NCBI GenBank assembly: GCA_958009085.1
Contig: OY253675.1
Span: forward strand, 1 to 64,000
DNA from: Protoeuglena noctilucae
Lineage: Eukaryota; Chlorophyta; Pedinophyceae; Marsupiomonadales; Marsupiomonadaceae
Length of the DNA: 64,000 bases
Direction: 5' to 3'
Shown: one piece after another, positions 1 to 12,675 of the stretch
Layout: every line of letters begins with the position of its first letter
Numbering within the stretch: the stretch's first letter is position 1
Notes under the pieces: model-generated
The model's database searches: none
What the model was told of the DNA's origin: nothing
Seen by the model: only the letters and a program-made list of their open reading frames with translations
Translations under genes and position numbers: made by a program

Positions 1-53
1 ACACAGGCGATAGATTGCTCTCATGCCCTTCACCTACTTCCCCCCCCCCCCAG

Positions 54-1764
54 GTCTCGATTCTGTACGTGCAAGGCGACATGGCTGCCATCGTCCCCAT
101 CTACGACTACACAGAGGCCACGCACGTGATACCCGAGGCACTGGGGGCGTGGCGCACCATCCTCATGGGGGCGGTGAGGAACAGGAGAGGGGGCATGGGG
201 GGCAGCGTGTCGTGAGGCATGCCTGGCCCCTGCACTGTGGGGCATCCGAGTCGTCACTTGTCGCTGGCAATGACCCATCTCTTGCTGCATACCTGGCCCT
301 AACCCACCACAACCATCCCCACTCCACTCCTCTCTCAATCCACATGCATCCCCATTACCATTCCTCTCCGCCCCTCCCCCCAGGCTGCCCCCGGCGTGGT
401 GGTCTCTGCGCTGCTGCTGCTGACCATCCAGGACCCACGCCGCCCCGCCTGGGCCATCCGCGTTTTGCATGACGCATTCACCGGCAGGGCAACCCCAGGC
501 TCAGCCGCGTTCGGCATCGCGCGGGGGGTGCGGCACGTGAGGGACGGGCTGGGCCGGGTGGCGCGGGGTGGGACGACTGGCGGACGGGGAGGGATGCGCG
601 GAGGAGGAGGCGGCTGAGGAGGGCAGCGCAGAGATGGGGGTGGGTGGCGCAGGTGAGACTTTGGGGGGAGTGGGGATAGACACACACGCAACGCATTGGT
701 GTGCATCTCTCCCACACAGCCAATTGTCGCGTCTCCTCTGCCCTCACTCCCCTTATTAATGTGCCCTTCCCTATGCGCCCTTCGCAGTCTCCCGCCACCG
801 GCACCTCCCCCTTAGCGTCGGCGCTGCGTGACACGGCGGCGGGGGTGCAGGAGACGGCCACTGCGATGGCGCGGGTGATGCGGGCGGGGGGGGCGCGGAG
901 GCGGAGGCGCATGCGGGCACACGGGGAGGGACTGCCGGGCCTGATGAGGGAGCTGGCGCGCAACGAGGCATTCCTGGTGAGTCAGTGCCGGTGGGCAGCG
1001 TCAGCCCTATGTACTAGCCTCATGCACCGCCCCATCCATTGCGTCACCATTACTTCAATACAGTCGCCCCCTGCGTCACCCATCCTCAACCTTACCACTT
1101 AACCCCATGCCCCAACACCCCAACCCCCAACACATCCCCCCCCCCCCCTCACTCCCAGGGTGTGTCGGTGGCGTCGGCCGTGGTGGACGTGGGCGTGTGG
1201 TCCCTCATCTCCTGGCAGGCCACCTTCTACGAGCGAGTCTTCGACCTCCCCAGCTCCACCTACGCCCCCCTCCTCGCCGCCATCATCCCAGCGGCCGGCA
1301 TCCTGGGGGGGGTGGGGGGCGGCATGCTGGGCGACCGGCTGGCCCGCGTCAACCGCCGCGCCATCGTCACCGCCGGGTGCACATGCCTCGCCGGCCCCGC
1401 CCTCGCCGCATCCCTCCTCTCCCCCTCAGCTGACGCCTCCTTCGCCGCCCTGTTTGTCGGCATGGCGCTGTCGGAGGCCTGGCGCGCCAACGCGGCCGTC
1501 ATCGTCCGCACCGTGTCGCCCCCCCACGCGCGCTCCACCGCCACCGCCGCGTGGCTCACCACGCGCAACGTCACCGCCGCCGTCGGTCCCCTCTCCGTCG
1601 CCGCTCTGTCAGGGCCACTGGGGCTGCGCCACGCCATGCTCCTGGCCCCCGCTGCGTTTGTGCTTGGCGGCCTCGCCTTCTGGTGGACGGAGGCGTGCGT
1701 GCAGAGGGACTATGGATATGGCGGATACGGCAAGGAGGGCACCGACCGCGACAACCGGGCATGA
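54..1764 (+). CDS. Major facilitator superfamily transporter, 3' part
   Basis: Four exons are visible: 54-173, 384-536, 788-976 and 1159-1764, all joined in phase 0 with GT-AG introns. The first begins after a C-rich acceptor, so the N-terminal half lies left of the window. The visible 355 residues hold a hydrophobic helix ending in a Pro-Arg-Arg turn (PGVVVSALLLLTIQ), a basic cytoplasmic loop (GGARRRRRMRAHG), then about six hydrophobic segments. The last exon carries GGMLGDRLARVNRR, the Gly-Asp-Arg loop typical of MFS proteins. This fits helices 5 or 6 to 12 of a 12-helix carrier. The arrangement resembles spinster-like MFS members, but substrate and membrane cannot be read from sequence. 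Convergent with VPS8. Confidence 0.8.
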
Positions 1765-2139
1765 CGCGGACGCCGCTGACGTGCTGGCATCTGTTTGCGT
1801 GTCACGTTTTCCATTCACCACCGCTTTTCCGCTTGTTGCTGTGCACGGGTGCTGACACGTCGCCCATTCTCTCCCCTTTGCCCTCCCCGCCGTGAGACGC
1901 CGCACGCGGCAGGCGGGGCGGCTGTGTTTCTGTGCCCATTCTGTGCCTCTCCACGCATGCGATCTCGCGCATCCACATGCATCACGCTCCCCCTTCTCAT
2001 GTAAGTGCGATGCTTGAAACGCGCCCAACCCTACCCAGCTAGGCAAGGCCGTCCCACCCATGCATGCCACGTGACCAGGCTGAGCCGTCGACTGCGGTCC
2101 AATCCATGGCCCCATGCATAGCCGCACCCCCGCACCCCC
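1765..2139. other. Intergenic, convergent MFS/VPS8 3' ends
   Basis: About 375 bases between two stop codons. I see no coding exon, RNA gene or repeat. It must hold both 3' UTRs, but there is no clear AATAAA-type signal. I searched the VPS8 side for an extra RING exon (paired cysteines) and found none. Confidence 0.6.
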
Positions 2140-5100
2140 TCACACTCTCATGAGCCTCACCCCCGTGACCCCCGCCTCCTGCGCATCCACCAGCCGCACC
2201 TCCCTCGCCGGCCCCGCCCTCGCCGCCCCCAGCAGCACCTGCGCCACGGTCGCGTCCCCCCGGGCCGACCGCGCCGCTGCCTCTGCGATGGCTGCCTCGG
2301 TGTCTGCCGCCACCAGCAGCTGCTCCAGTGCGGGCAGCACCGCACCCACACGCTCCCCGGACAGCCGCGACAGCAGCGCCTCCACCAGGCGGTGCACGGG
2401 GACACTCCTGGGGGGTGGGGAGGGGGAGGGGGCATGGTGGGTGGGTGGACATGGCAGGGAAAAGGACTGGCAAGCACAACTGCTGCTATGGATATGCTTA
2501 ATCACTCTCTCACCTCACGGCTGCCGCCACCACCAGTTCCAGCAACTCCAGCAGCGACCGCCTCACAGCCTCGCACCGCACACCCTCCCACTTGTCACCG
2601 TCGCTCTTCACCCCCTCCCCCTCTCCCCCCGCTACCCCCCTCCGCCCCTCATCCATCCCCGCCGCCGCCGCTGCCAGGTACGCCCTCAGCTCCCGCGCGC
2701 CCCTCCCCGCCCGGTCCGCCCCCAGCGCGTACGGCTCCATCAGCCGCACCCACAGCGCCGCCTCGCCCTCACTGGCATCCTCACTCGCATCCGCATGCCC
2801 ATTCTCATCCATCTCCTCCTCCCCCAGTCCCTCAGGCACCCCATAGGCGTCCGTCCCCACCGCCCCCGCACCCCACCCGTCCGCCCCCTCCCCCTCCGCC
2901 CCATGCCTCGCCACCCCCTCCGACATCCGCGGTGCTCGCGTGGCCGTGGCGTGCCGCATGCACAGACCCACCGCCGCGTGACACGCCTCCAATGCACGCT
3001 TGGCCGCATCGCACTGGCGCGCCAGCCGGCCGATCGCCAGAGTGTCGGGAACTGGGGAGAGGAGAGGGAAGGGAAGGGTGCAGGGACTGATATGGTAAGA
3101 CGGTGAATGCGGGGGCAGCGACGACGGGCGGAGCATCGCAACAGCTACCCACCCCTCACCCACTCTTCACCACTCCCGATACTCCCACCCTCCTCTCTCA
3201 CCCGCGGATAACAGGTCCCTGTACTCCCACGGCCTAGCCCCCCTCTGCACCACCGCCCCCGCCCCCCCCCTGGGCCCCACCCCCGCCGCCGCCCCCGCCG
3301 CCCTCTCTGCCGCCGCGTCCACCTCCCCCCCCGTCACCGCCTCCGCCAGCGCCGCGATGCTCGCCGCCACGTCCTCCCCCGCGAGCCTCGTGGCCCCCTC
3401 CACGTCGCCCATGCGCTCTAGCAGGTAGGTGACGGCCCCTTTCACGCGGTGGGCGCGGCAGGCGTCGAGGCAGGCGGGGAGGGAGTAGGCGTCGTGGGAG
3501 AGAAGGAAGGGGAGGACGTCGAAGGGGGCGAACCGGCACAGCAGCCTCACGTACTGGTCGCATGTGTCGCGGTCCATGGCGGTGGACTCGGACGCGGTGC
3601 CCCTGTGGAGGGGGGGGGAGGGGGTGAGTGCAGGTGTGGACGTGGCATGCATGTGAGGACATATGGATGGAGAGAGTGGATGTAGAGATGTGACATGGAC
3701 AGTGCTACTGAGGAGAGCAGGTGTAAACATTGCATTGACACAGTACTATGGAAGGGGCGGCATGCGCGGGTGCCGTCATACATAACACGTCGTCTCTCAC
3801 CTGAGGTACTTGTACTGCACTTCTGGGAAAGGGTCAAGGTGCTTGATGAGGGAGCCCTGCATGCCCGGGAACACCGACGCCACCAGGGACGCCGAGGCAG
3901 ACGCGTCCACCTGAGACATGGCAGGGATGGGGGGAGGGTCATGGTGGCAAGGTGAGGGACTGATGGATGAGATGGGGAGTGGATGACAGGAGCGGGGCAG
4001 TGCTGGTTGTGAGCGAGTGCTCTTGCCAACCATGCGCGTGCGTTGTTCCCCCTCATGCGTGCTTGCCTGCGTCATTTGGGATGCGTGCTGCAGGAACGCC
4101 TCGCCCAGCTGGTCCCTTGGGAGTGGGAACTCCCTCGCCAGCTCCACCACGCGGGAGAGGGGGGGAAGCAGAGGGGGGCAGTCGGGGGGAGGGGGGGCGC
4201 CCGCGGCAGCACGCAGGTACCTGGGAAGAAGGGGAGACAGAGCATGGGAGCATGGGATCAGCGACGTACGTATCGAAAGAGAGAAAGGGGAGCGATGCAA
4301 TGCACATGTGGACCTAAAGAGAGATGCGATGCTCGCAGTTGCGCAGTCCGTCGCTCACTGGAAGCACAGCGACGGGCAGGCGTCCGCCCGCAGCCCCGCC
4401 GCCACCGCCCCTGCCGCGTCCCCGGCCAGGTGCCGCGCCGCCGCCTCCACCGCCGTGGATCCCAGCCCCGCGGCGGCGTCGGCGAAGGCGGCCGCCGACT
4501 CCCGCAGCGACCCCGCCGCCTGCCACCCCCGCGCCTGCCGAGCCAGCAGGGACAGGCACCGCGACTCCGCCCACGCCACGGCAGGGCCCGCCTGGCCCCC
4601 CGCCGCCCGGGCCAGCCGCGACACGGCCAGCGCCGCAGCGGAGGGGGGCAGCCAGCACCCGGCGTCGTCCAGCAGCCACCACAGCAGCTGAGCGACAGCG
4701 GACAGCCGGGGGAACAGCAGGGCGCGGGCGGCCGGGTGAGGCACTGCCTCCGCCCCTGCACCCGCCCCTGCGCCCGCTCTCGCAAATGCACCACCCGCCA
4801 GCACCCGCCCCGCCCACGCCCCGTCCACGCCCAGCGCTGCACCTGCGCCCCCCTCGTCACCGCCCTCTCCCTCTCCCTCTCCTGCCACCCACACCGCCGC
4901 CGCGTCCCCCTCCCCCGGCCCCGCCTCCGTCGGCAGCACCCCCGCCTGCACCCATGCCCACACCGCCTCTGCCACTGCCTGTGCCACCGTCTCAGCCGGG
5001 AGGGGGTCCGGGGGGGACGGTGAGGATGGGAAGCGGCTGGCATGCGCTGCATATGGGGGGAAGGGGGTGTGGGTGAGTGAGGGTTGCTGGGACGCAAGTG

Positions 5101-8100
5101 TGACTGTCACCATCAATCCACGCCGTGCCATGCCAGCACAATACTCGTCAATCCCAGTGCTCTCTCATGGCAACGAACCAACCCCATTTGCTTCCCACCT
5201 TCGCAGTGGGATGCCCATCTACTCGCGTCCCCTCACCCGCAGCGACAGCCTCGGCCCCAAGCGCCCCCTCCACCGCCGCCCGTGGCAATGCCCCGGCCCC
5301 CGCCACCACCGCCAGCAGCGCCGCAGACGCGGGTGCGTCCACCCCCCACAGCGCCCTCGCGACCGGCGCCGCCTCCGCCATCCGCGCCGCGTCTGCCGCA
5401 CCCATCCCCGCGTGCCTGGCCAGCGAGGCCCGGGTCCCCTGCAGCAGCGTGGCGGCCGCGTCGGCCCTCATCCGCGCCCCCTGCCCCGCCTCTGGGGGCG
5501 CACCCTTCCCCTCACTGGGCGGGAACCACTCCCCTCTCGCAGCGCAGGCGAGGAGTGCCAGGAGTCGCCTGCCCACGCGCGCTGCCCTGGGTGGGTCATC
5601 GTCACACGCGGCATCGGCCAGCATGGCGGCGGCGGGGGTGACGGCGTCCGCCAGCCCCCGCAGGAACAGGTGCGCGAGTGCCGCGTGCAGTCGGTGTCTG
5701 CGGCACAGCCTGGCGACCTGGTCGAAATCCACCGACGCCGGGTGCATGCGCAGGACACAGCGCTCCACGCGGTCGGGGCGGCCCTGGGGGGAGAGGGGAA
5801 GGGAGATGGTGGGGATGCATGGAGGAGTGGGATACGGAGGGGGATTGCTGGGGGAGAGAGGATGCATGTGGGTGGTAGAGGGTGTTACGACGGTGACGCT
5901 ATCGTGCTATCGACAGACGACACCCATAGCATTGCTGTCCCTTCCCTCCTCGCCTGTTCCTGGAAGTAGGTGACGAGTGCCGAGAAGACCTCCGCGGATG
6001 TGGACGCGACGGCGCCCGCCTCAATGTACGCGGCAAGCACCGGCAGGAAGGGGCCGGATACGTGATGGGACTGAGAGTGCAGGGGGAGGGAGTGAGTGAT
6101 GAGAGAAGGCATTCGATGCATGGTGGGACTGGGGTGGGGCTGGGGAGGGGCAGGGAGTGATGAGGGTTGAGGTCAGGCATGGCTCGCGTATCATTACACG
6201 CAGAGAGTGGGATCATCATCACAGCCAGCAAGTCCCTCTTCTCGCCTGGAAGAGTGGGAACACGCGCGAGAAGAGGTCACCGACGCGGCCGGACGCCACG
6301 CACAGCGCCACGGCGGTGTCGGCGCACTCGGCCGCCTCCACCTCCGCGCGGCCATCCCCGGCAGACGACTCGGGGTGATTGAGAGCCGGTGCAGTGTCGC
6401 GACCGCCGCCGCTCCCGTCGCCGCCGCCCACTGCGGCGTCGCCCCCATTGGCAGCTCCCCCGTCACTGCTGCCGTGGGTGGCGGGTGGCTGCCCGGCCGA
6501 CGCTGCGCCCTCTGCCGCGTCCTCACTGCCGCGGGCAGTGGCGGGGGGGGTGCCACGCTGTGCTGCGGAGGGCAGGGCGCGGCCGACTGCGGGGGGGGAT
6601 TCGCGGTGATGCGTGATGCAAGTGTGCGCCTTTCACAAGAGTGCCAATGCGCTGGCATGGGTGGCATGGTTGCCACTCACGGAATGCGGCGAGTGCCTCG
6701 AGGAGTGACTCTGCCACGGGGGCACGGTCGGCGTGGCGTGGGGAGAGGAGGGACTTCATGCGGTGCATGCCGCGGGCTGCGGGGAGGGCGAGCACAGCGT
6801 ATGGGAGAGGGACGCATGCGGTGCGAGTGTTCGCTCTTCACATTGCACCCCCCTCACCCGCCACGCTGACGGCCCCCTCGAATTCCCCTGCCTCGACTCT
6901 TGCCCCCCTGTCGCCCTGGCTGTCGCCATGGCTGTGCCCATTCGCGGCCGCCAGCAGATCCAGGGCAGTGGCGAAGAGACCTCCCCAGTCACCCGCGGCA
7001 CGCATCTCCTGCACCACAGCTGCGGAGATGCAAGGAAGGGGGGTGATGGGATGTGACGCTCAGCAGCAGTGACGAGTGGACGACACATGCGGTGCGCATG
7101 CGACCACCCCTGTATGCCACGCCTGCCGCTCCCTCACCCCTCCAGGGCCGCACGTGCATGACCGCCACGCGTCCCTCGCACAGCACCGCCACGCATGCCT
7201 GGCTCCCCCCCTGCTCCACCGCCCAGCTCTTCACCCGGGCACCCAGGGGGCCGTCCACGTCGGTGTTGCCACGGGGGACCAGGGGGACCGCCAGCCTGCG
7301 GGGGGGATGGTGAATGGGTGAAAGTGAACTCGATCTAAGACATGCTCACGAACTTCTATCAGTGCCTGCCGTGAATGACAGGCGGAGTGTCTCTTCACTC
7401 GCCTGTCAAGGCAGGCGGCGCGGTCGGAGGCGAGGGTCCATGGGGCCGCGAGGGAGTGGGCAGAGACGCCGCCGACAGCTGTGATGGAGAGAGAAGCGTG
7501 CGATTGCAAAGCAGGAAGGGCGAGGCATGACATGCAGGGGTGTTGCGAGACAGAGACCCTCCACGCACCGGTGATGCACACGAAGGCGTCTTGGGAGAGG
7601 AAGTGGACGCCGATGATGTCGGCGCCGGTGCGTGGGGGTGCGCGGGGTGTGCTGGGGACGAAGGAGCAGACGAGGGCGCAGGGGGCGGCGGGGGAGGGGG
7701 GGGCATCCACCTCGGAGGGGGCGGGGGTGGGGGTGGGGTCGGGGGCTGCGGGGGGAGAAGGCAAGGAGTGTGGTGGACACTGCAGGGCATCGTGGCAGTG
7801 CGGAGAGCTGGTTGGCAGGCATGCATGCTTGGCCCGCATGGGGGAGTGCGACCCACCCGTCGCATTGCGGCCTGACATCATGCGCATCATCTTGCCGAAG
7901 CTCATGGACGCTGCGGGGAGGGACAGGGAAAGAGTGAGCGAAGCGTGCTCGCATGTGATGAGGACACATCTAAGCAACGCTGGCGACATTAGCGTGGCTT
8001 GCGCATGACACGCCCTCGCCTGCCGGCGCAGGGGCCGCCCCTCCCCCCCCGCGTGCCGTTCCTGCTTCCATTCCCTTCGGCGCCTCCCTCAGCGGCACAT

Positions 8101-9777
8101 GCAGCACCTGCACCTGGGGACCCCACCCCACCTGCACAGAGACATGGCACAGGCAACTTTGTGGGAGGGCAACAGAGGCAACACCACTTGTGTGCCTGAC
8201 ACCACCCCAGCCCCGCCCCTCACCACCAGCTGCCACCCCGGCGCCTCCCCCGCGTCCTCCGCCCGCGCCCCTTCCTCCGCCCCCATTCCCCGCAGCTCCC
8301 GTGGCAGCGGCGCGCACTCGGCCGGCCGCCACGCAACACAGGGGGGGCGACCCTCCGGCACGTCGGGGGGGCGGGCGCGCGTCTGCAGGGCGCGGATGGC
8401 CAGCCCCGCCGGCACCGCCTGCCCCGCCCTCGCCGCCACCTGCAGCAGGTGCACGCCGCTGGGGGTGGCCACAGCCACGGCACAGACGGCCACCTGGGGC
8501 GGGTGACTGCCGCCGTCCACCCCGGGCGCCTGCCCCGCCGCTGCGACCTGCAGCACCCCCTCTGCCAGCCCCAGCTCCGTGACCACGCGCGACGTGGCCT
8601 GGACGATGCGCAGGAGGGGCATGGAGGTGAAGCTCGTGAGCACCAGGCCGCCCCTCTGGTCGCCCGACAGCAGCGTGGGGGGGGCGCCGGGGAGGGGGAG
8701 GAAGGCCAGGGCTGCGAGGAAGGAGCAATGGTCGCGGTAACGCAGGTCAGTGGGGCGACTGCGTGAATGCGAGCGCAAGTGATGAGGGGCGGGCGGCAGT
8801 TGTGACTACGCAGTTCCCATGATGCGAACCCACGTCTATTCTATCACGGGCGCCCCTCCCCTCACCCGTGACGTGGCTGCGGTGCTCGTTGGTGGTGCGG
8901 AGGACGGTGCCGGATGCCTGGTCCCACAGGGTCAGGGCGCCGTTGGTGTGACCCGACACGACCCACGCGCCGTCGGGGGACGCGCACAGGCAGCTGCACA
9001 CCGACAGCGGGCCTGCGGGAGAGAGCGAGTCCCTGTCATCCAACCTGCTCGTCTATGGCGACGCACGCATGCATGCGATGCTCCCCCACCGCTCTCTCAC
9101 CCGACTTGCCGTCCCCCAGCACTGCCGCCGCGTCCCTCCCAGCGTGGTTGGCGTCCAGCGCCGCCTGCACGTCACCCGCCGCGTCGGGCCCTGTCGCAGG
9201 CACTCGGAAGAGGGCCACGGCGCCCGAGGTGGTGCCCACGGCCACGAAGCGCGGGTGCACGCACAGGCACGTCTTGTCGCAGATGCTGCGGTCCTCCAGG
9301 GCTGCGGGCGGGGACGAGGGGGCAGGTCGACGTGACAGCAAAGGGGAACTGACCCTACAGATTTGCCCCCCACCCCTGCCAACCCTTCTCGCGCACCCTT
9401 GGCAAAGTGGCCCCGGAGGATGCTGGCGCCCAGGACGCCCTGCTCGCTGACCACGCGGTCGTGAGACACGCGGCGGCCCTCGGGACCCACGTAGTCGCGC
9501 GACACCTCCATCCGCGACCTGCGAGGGGCCGCGGGTGCGGCGAGGATGGGCACGCATCGATGCGCAAATACGACGTCGCCCCTTCGCACCCCGCGGCCGC
9601 CGCTCGCGGGACGAGCTGTGCTGCGATGCAACGATCTCGCCTCAAAGCGTCCACGCTGCCCACATCAGACGCGCCCTCGTCGCCCGCCGGCTGCAAAAGC
9701 TTTGCCTCTTGCTCCCCCGCCCACCGCAGCGAGGCGCGCCCGCACGCCAGCCAGGCGAAGTCGGCTGTCGATCCCAT
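2140..9777 (-). CDS. VPS8: VPS8, CORVET tethering complex subunit
   Basis: Twenty-one exons read leftward: 9641-9777, 9397-9518, 9101-9301, 8866-9012, 8224-8711, 8020-8131, 7857-7910, 7569-7745, 7403-7478, 7138-7295, 6858-7019, 6681-6776, 6246-6586, 5954-6070, 5237-5783, 4359-5046, 4067-4220, 3801-3910, 3202-3602, 2514-3051, 2140-2407. They close in frame to about 1,697 residues. VPS8 is the Rab5-binding subunit of CORVET and tethers early endosomes. Family landmarks are the N-terminal WD40 blades (ICDKTCLCVHPRFVAVGT; GDQRGGLVLTSF), the central helical repeats (RVERCVLRMHPASVDFDQVA) and the CLDACRAHRVKGAVTYLLER segment. Six introns use GC donors (at 9640, 8019, 7402, 6245, 5953 and 4066). The C-terminal RING of many VPS8 proteins is not seen. 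The intron at 7746-7856 is stop-free and a multiple of three, so it could be coding. The start is the ATG at 9777. Confidence 0.88.
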
Positions 9778-10695
9778 GCTTGTCAACGAAGATCCCACTC
9801 CCGGCAAGGCCGGCCGGGGGACCGCGCGCGCGCCGGCGACCAGGTGGGTGCGAACGCCGCGTCCGTCGTGCCTAGGAGCGCGCGGGAACGAGCTGCACGC
9901 TCATCCACGAAAATTTGCCTTGATGCGGACCAAGTGAAGCGGATCTGATGCGCAAAGCACCCCGATACCTCTCGGCAGAGGCAGCAAAGAGATGCATACA
10001 CAGTTTGGGCCGCCGCTGCGCAAATACAGGGCTGACGATGTGCTGGGGGGTACTGGAGTGCACAAAAACAGCTTCTCCTTCGACAGCTGGGCTCCCAGAC
10101 TCGGCTGAGTCCACGGCGAGACCTGCGTCACGGAACTGGCACGCTGGTCAGCATTTCCTGGAGCCAAAGAGGCGCGCAGCTTCAGGCATGCGACTACATG
10201 TGCAGCCAGCGGGACGGTGCGGTGCTGGGTGCGCTTAAGGAGCCCGGCCTCCGCTGGTTCGACCTCTGCTTCTTCGAGCATCAAATTGCCTCCGCGATAC
10301 CATTTTGAGGAGCTGGTGATACGCTCTGCAATAGGTACGGTACAGACGTGAGCATCTGCGGGGCATTCTGGGTGTTAGATCGCCGCTGTGCGCTCCCCCG
10401 GCTGCGACTCGCACGGCTGGGTTGGCGGGAACCGAGCGTGGCCATCCGCGCCGTCGATTCGCATCTATTCGATGCTCAGCTCATTCTCTGTACTGCTGAT
10501 AACAATGAGGCTCGGGCGCACGGGGGCTTCAAGGCGCTCTCAATGCACACAGGCAGCCACATCTGGGCCCCTGCAGGTGCCTGGACCTGCGCGAGTCGTC
10601 ATCGCGTATCAGATCGTGAAACACTCGACCTGCGACCTGTCTGCGTGATTGGGTCCTCCCTACCTTCCGGCGGCCTGGGCAGGGCGAGGGATGCC
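9778..10695. other. Intergenic, divergent VPS8/glycosyltransferase promoters
   Basis: About 920 bases between two divergently transcribed starts, so it should carry both promoters. It is less GC-rich than the genes. I find no convincing exon, tRNA or repeat; open frames here lack family motifs. Confidence 0.55.
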
Positions 10696-12559
10696 ATGGG
10701 GACGGCCTCCGTGCTGCGGCTGGTGGCGCTAGTGGGCCTGCTGACCGTCCCCGTGTGCGTGGGTCAGTTCATGGGCGGCGGGGGACCGGAGGAAGGGTTG
10801 GCCCAGCTGATGGGCATGGCGGCCATGCTGGGTGCCAACGTGAGCAGCACGCATGGCCGCGCATGCTGCCAGCCATGTTTCGCAGCAGAGACCACCCCCT
10901 GCGAGGGCGATTCCTCGTGTCCCCTTACCGCAGCCCAACAACATCCAATTCATCCACGCGACCGCCACGCCGTCGGATCCGCGGGACCTGGCGCAACAAC
11001 GAGAGCAGCAGGGGGCGCAGCAAGAGCCGCAGAGGCAGCCACCCAAGTCGTCCGCTGGCCTAGGGGCGCAGCCGGGGGTGATCAACCTCGGCGACCAGCG
11101 ATGGCAGGGCACGCAGCAGCAGGGGTCACGGGCCACGTCGGGACTGCCCACCGAGTCGCCGCGCTCAGCGTCAACCCCCCCAGCGGGGCCGGGTGGCGCT
11201 GCAAGAGACGCATCCGTCCCCCCCGGCTGCCGGGGCCCCGACACGTCGCGGCTCACGTATGGGCTCGACGGGGCGCCGTACGTCCCCACGTGGGGCCGCA
11301 ACCGCTCGGGGAACGTCCGGGGGGCACGGGTGGCGGTGCTGACCCCCGCGTACGGCGGCCAGATACACGCGGCCTACATGCTCTCCATGCACCGACTCTA
11401 CGCCCGCGCCCTGATGGAGGGGTTCGAGGTGCACCCCATCCTCGTGTGGTGAGGGGCGCGTCAGCGGCGTGTGGGTGCTTCAAGACCGTCTGTGCCTGCC
11501 ATGGCGCATGTATACCCCTGTCACCCCGCAGGAACGAGAGCCTGGTCACCCGGGCCCGCAACTACCTCGTCATGTACGCGCTGGACGACCCCAAGATCTT
11601 CACGCACCTCATGTTCATCGACGCAGACATTGAGTTCGAGGCAGAGTCCGTCGTGCGCATGCTGCGGCGGGCGAGTGGGGGACCCGGCGTGTCACAGTCT
11701 TGGGCGCTCCCGGTGCTGCATTGCCTGGCCCCACCGCTCACCCCCTCCGCCCAGCGCCGCCCGCAGGACCAGCCCATCATGTGCGGGGTGTACGCCAAGA
11801 AGTCCCTCGACATCAGACGCCTCGTGGACCTCGCGAGGAGGAACCCCTTCGCCTCGCAAGACGCCCTCCTGGCGCAGGCGGTGGGGTACGTGGTGGACTT
11901 CGACATGACGCGGGACATCGACGTGGTGGACAAGTGGACCGAGGTCAAGGAGTGCGGCACGGGGTTCATGATGATCCAGGCGAGGCGCGTGCCAGTGGGG
12001 GGACGGGTGCAGGGGCACCCCCGGTGCAGCGGCTGAGGAGCGCCCGTCCCCGGCCACTGCAGCGCGCCACGCTGGAGGTCCTACAGGACGCCTACCCGCA
12101 CCTGCACAATCAATCGGCCGAGGTCGTCGACCGGAGCCTGCAGGACCCCTCGCGGACCATGCAGCACCTGTGGCACTTCTTCGACACCATGGTGAGGGGG
12201 GCACATGGCAGCGGTGGGTGGAGGGGTGGACCCACCACGACAGGGCAACCATTCCCTTGCGTGCGTCGCGCTCCCGCAGATCGAGCCTGACACGGGGCGG
12301 TACCTGTCTGAGGACTACGTCTTCCTCAAGCGGTGGCGCGACATTGGTGAGGGGCAGAGCGCAGAGCGGGCTGGCCTTCGACGGTCGGCGATGGATGGGT
12401 GGCGCTGACTGCGACTTTTACCTGATCGCAGGCGGGCGGGTGTTTGCGGACCTGTCCACGAAGCTGACGCACCACGGCACGTTCAGCTTCCACAGCGATC
12501 CGTGGGTGGGGGTCCTGGACGTGCAGAACGGTCGGCTGCGCCAGGGCTTCGCGGGCTGA
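10696..12559 (+). CDS. Secretory-pathway GT-A glycosyltransferase
   Basis: Seven exons: 10696-10839, 10934-11448, 11532-11670, 11767-11979, 12063-12191, 12280-12346, 12432-12559, giving 444 residues. The N terminus is a signal peptide or membrane anchor (MGTASVLRLVALVGLLTVPV), followed by a low-complexity Gln/Pro/Ser stem of about 110 residues. The catalytic domain has VAVLTPAYGG, ESLVTRARNYLV and FIDADIEF, the last being the DXD-type metal and nucleotide-sugar motif. A late block reads EDYVFLKRWRDIGG, then LTHHGTFSFHSD. This matches a glycosyltransferase family also found in algae, phages and large DNA viruses; Mnn9/Anp1-type enzymes share the ARN and DAD blocks. It is likely a Golgi or ER lumenal enzyme; donor and acceptor are unknown. 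Introns 3 and 4 have GC donors (11671, 11980). Confidence 0.8.
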
Positions 12560-12675
12560 AGGATTAGCGGGTGCCGATGTTGATGCGTGATTGGGTGTGA
12601 CGAGAGAGGGCACACAGCGTAGGAAGTCTAGAGCGCCAGCCGCGCTGCCTGCCAGAACATGTGATCAAAGCACCG

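Noticed and set aside
4258-5097. Long antisense open frames (here opposite VPS8, and opposite most other exons)
   Set aside because: High GC at third codon positions makes antisense frames open. They are Arg/Pro-rich, lack motifs, and overlap exons whose phases and family motifs fit the other strand.
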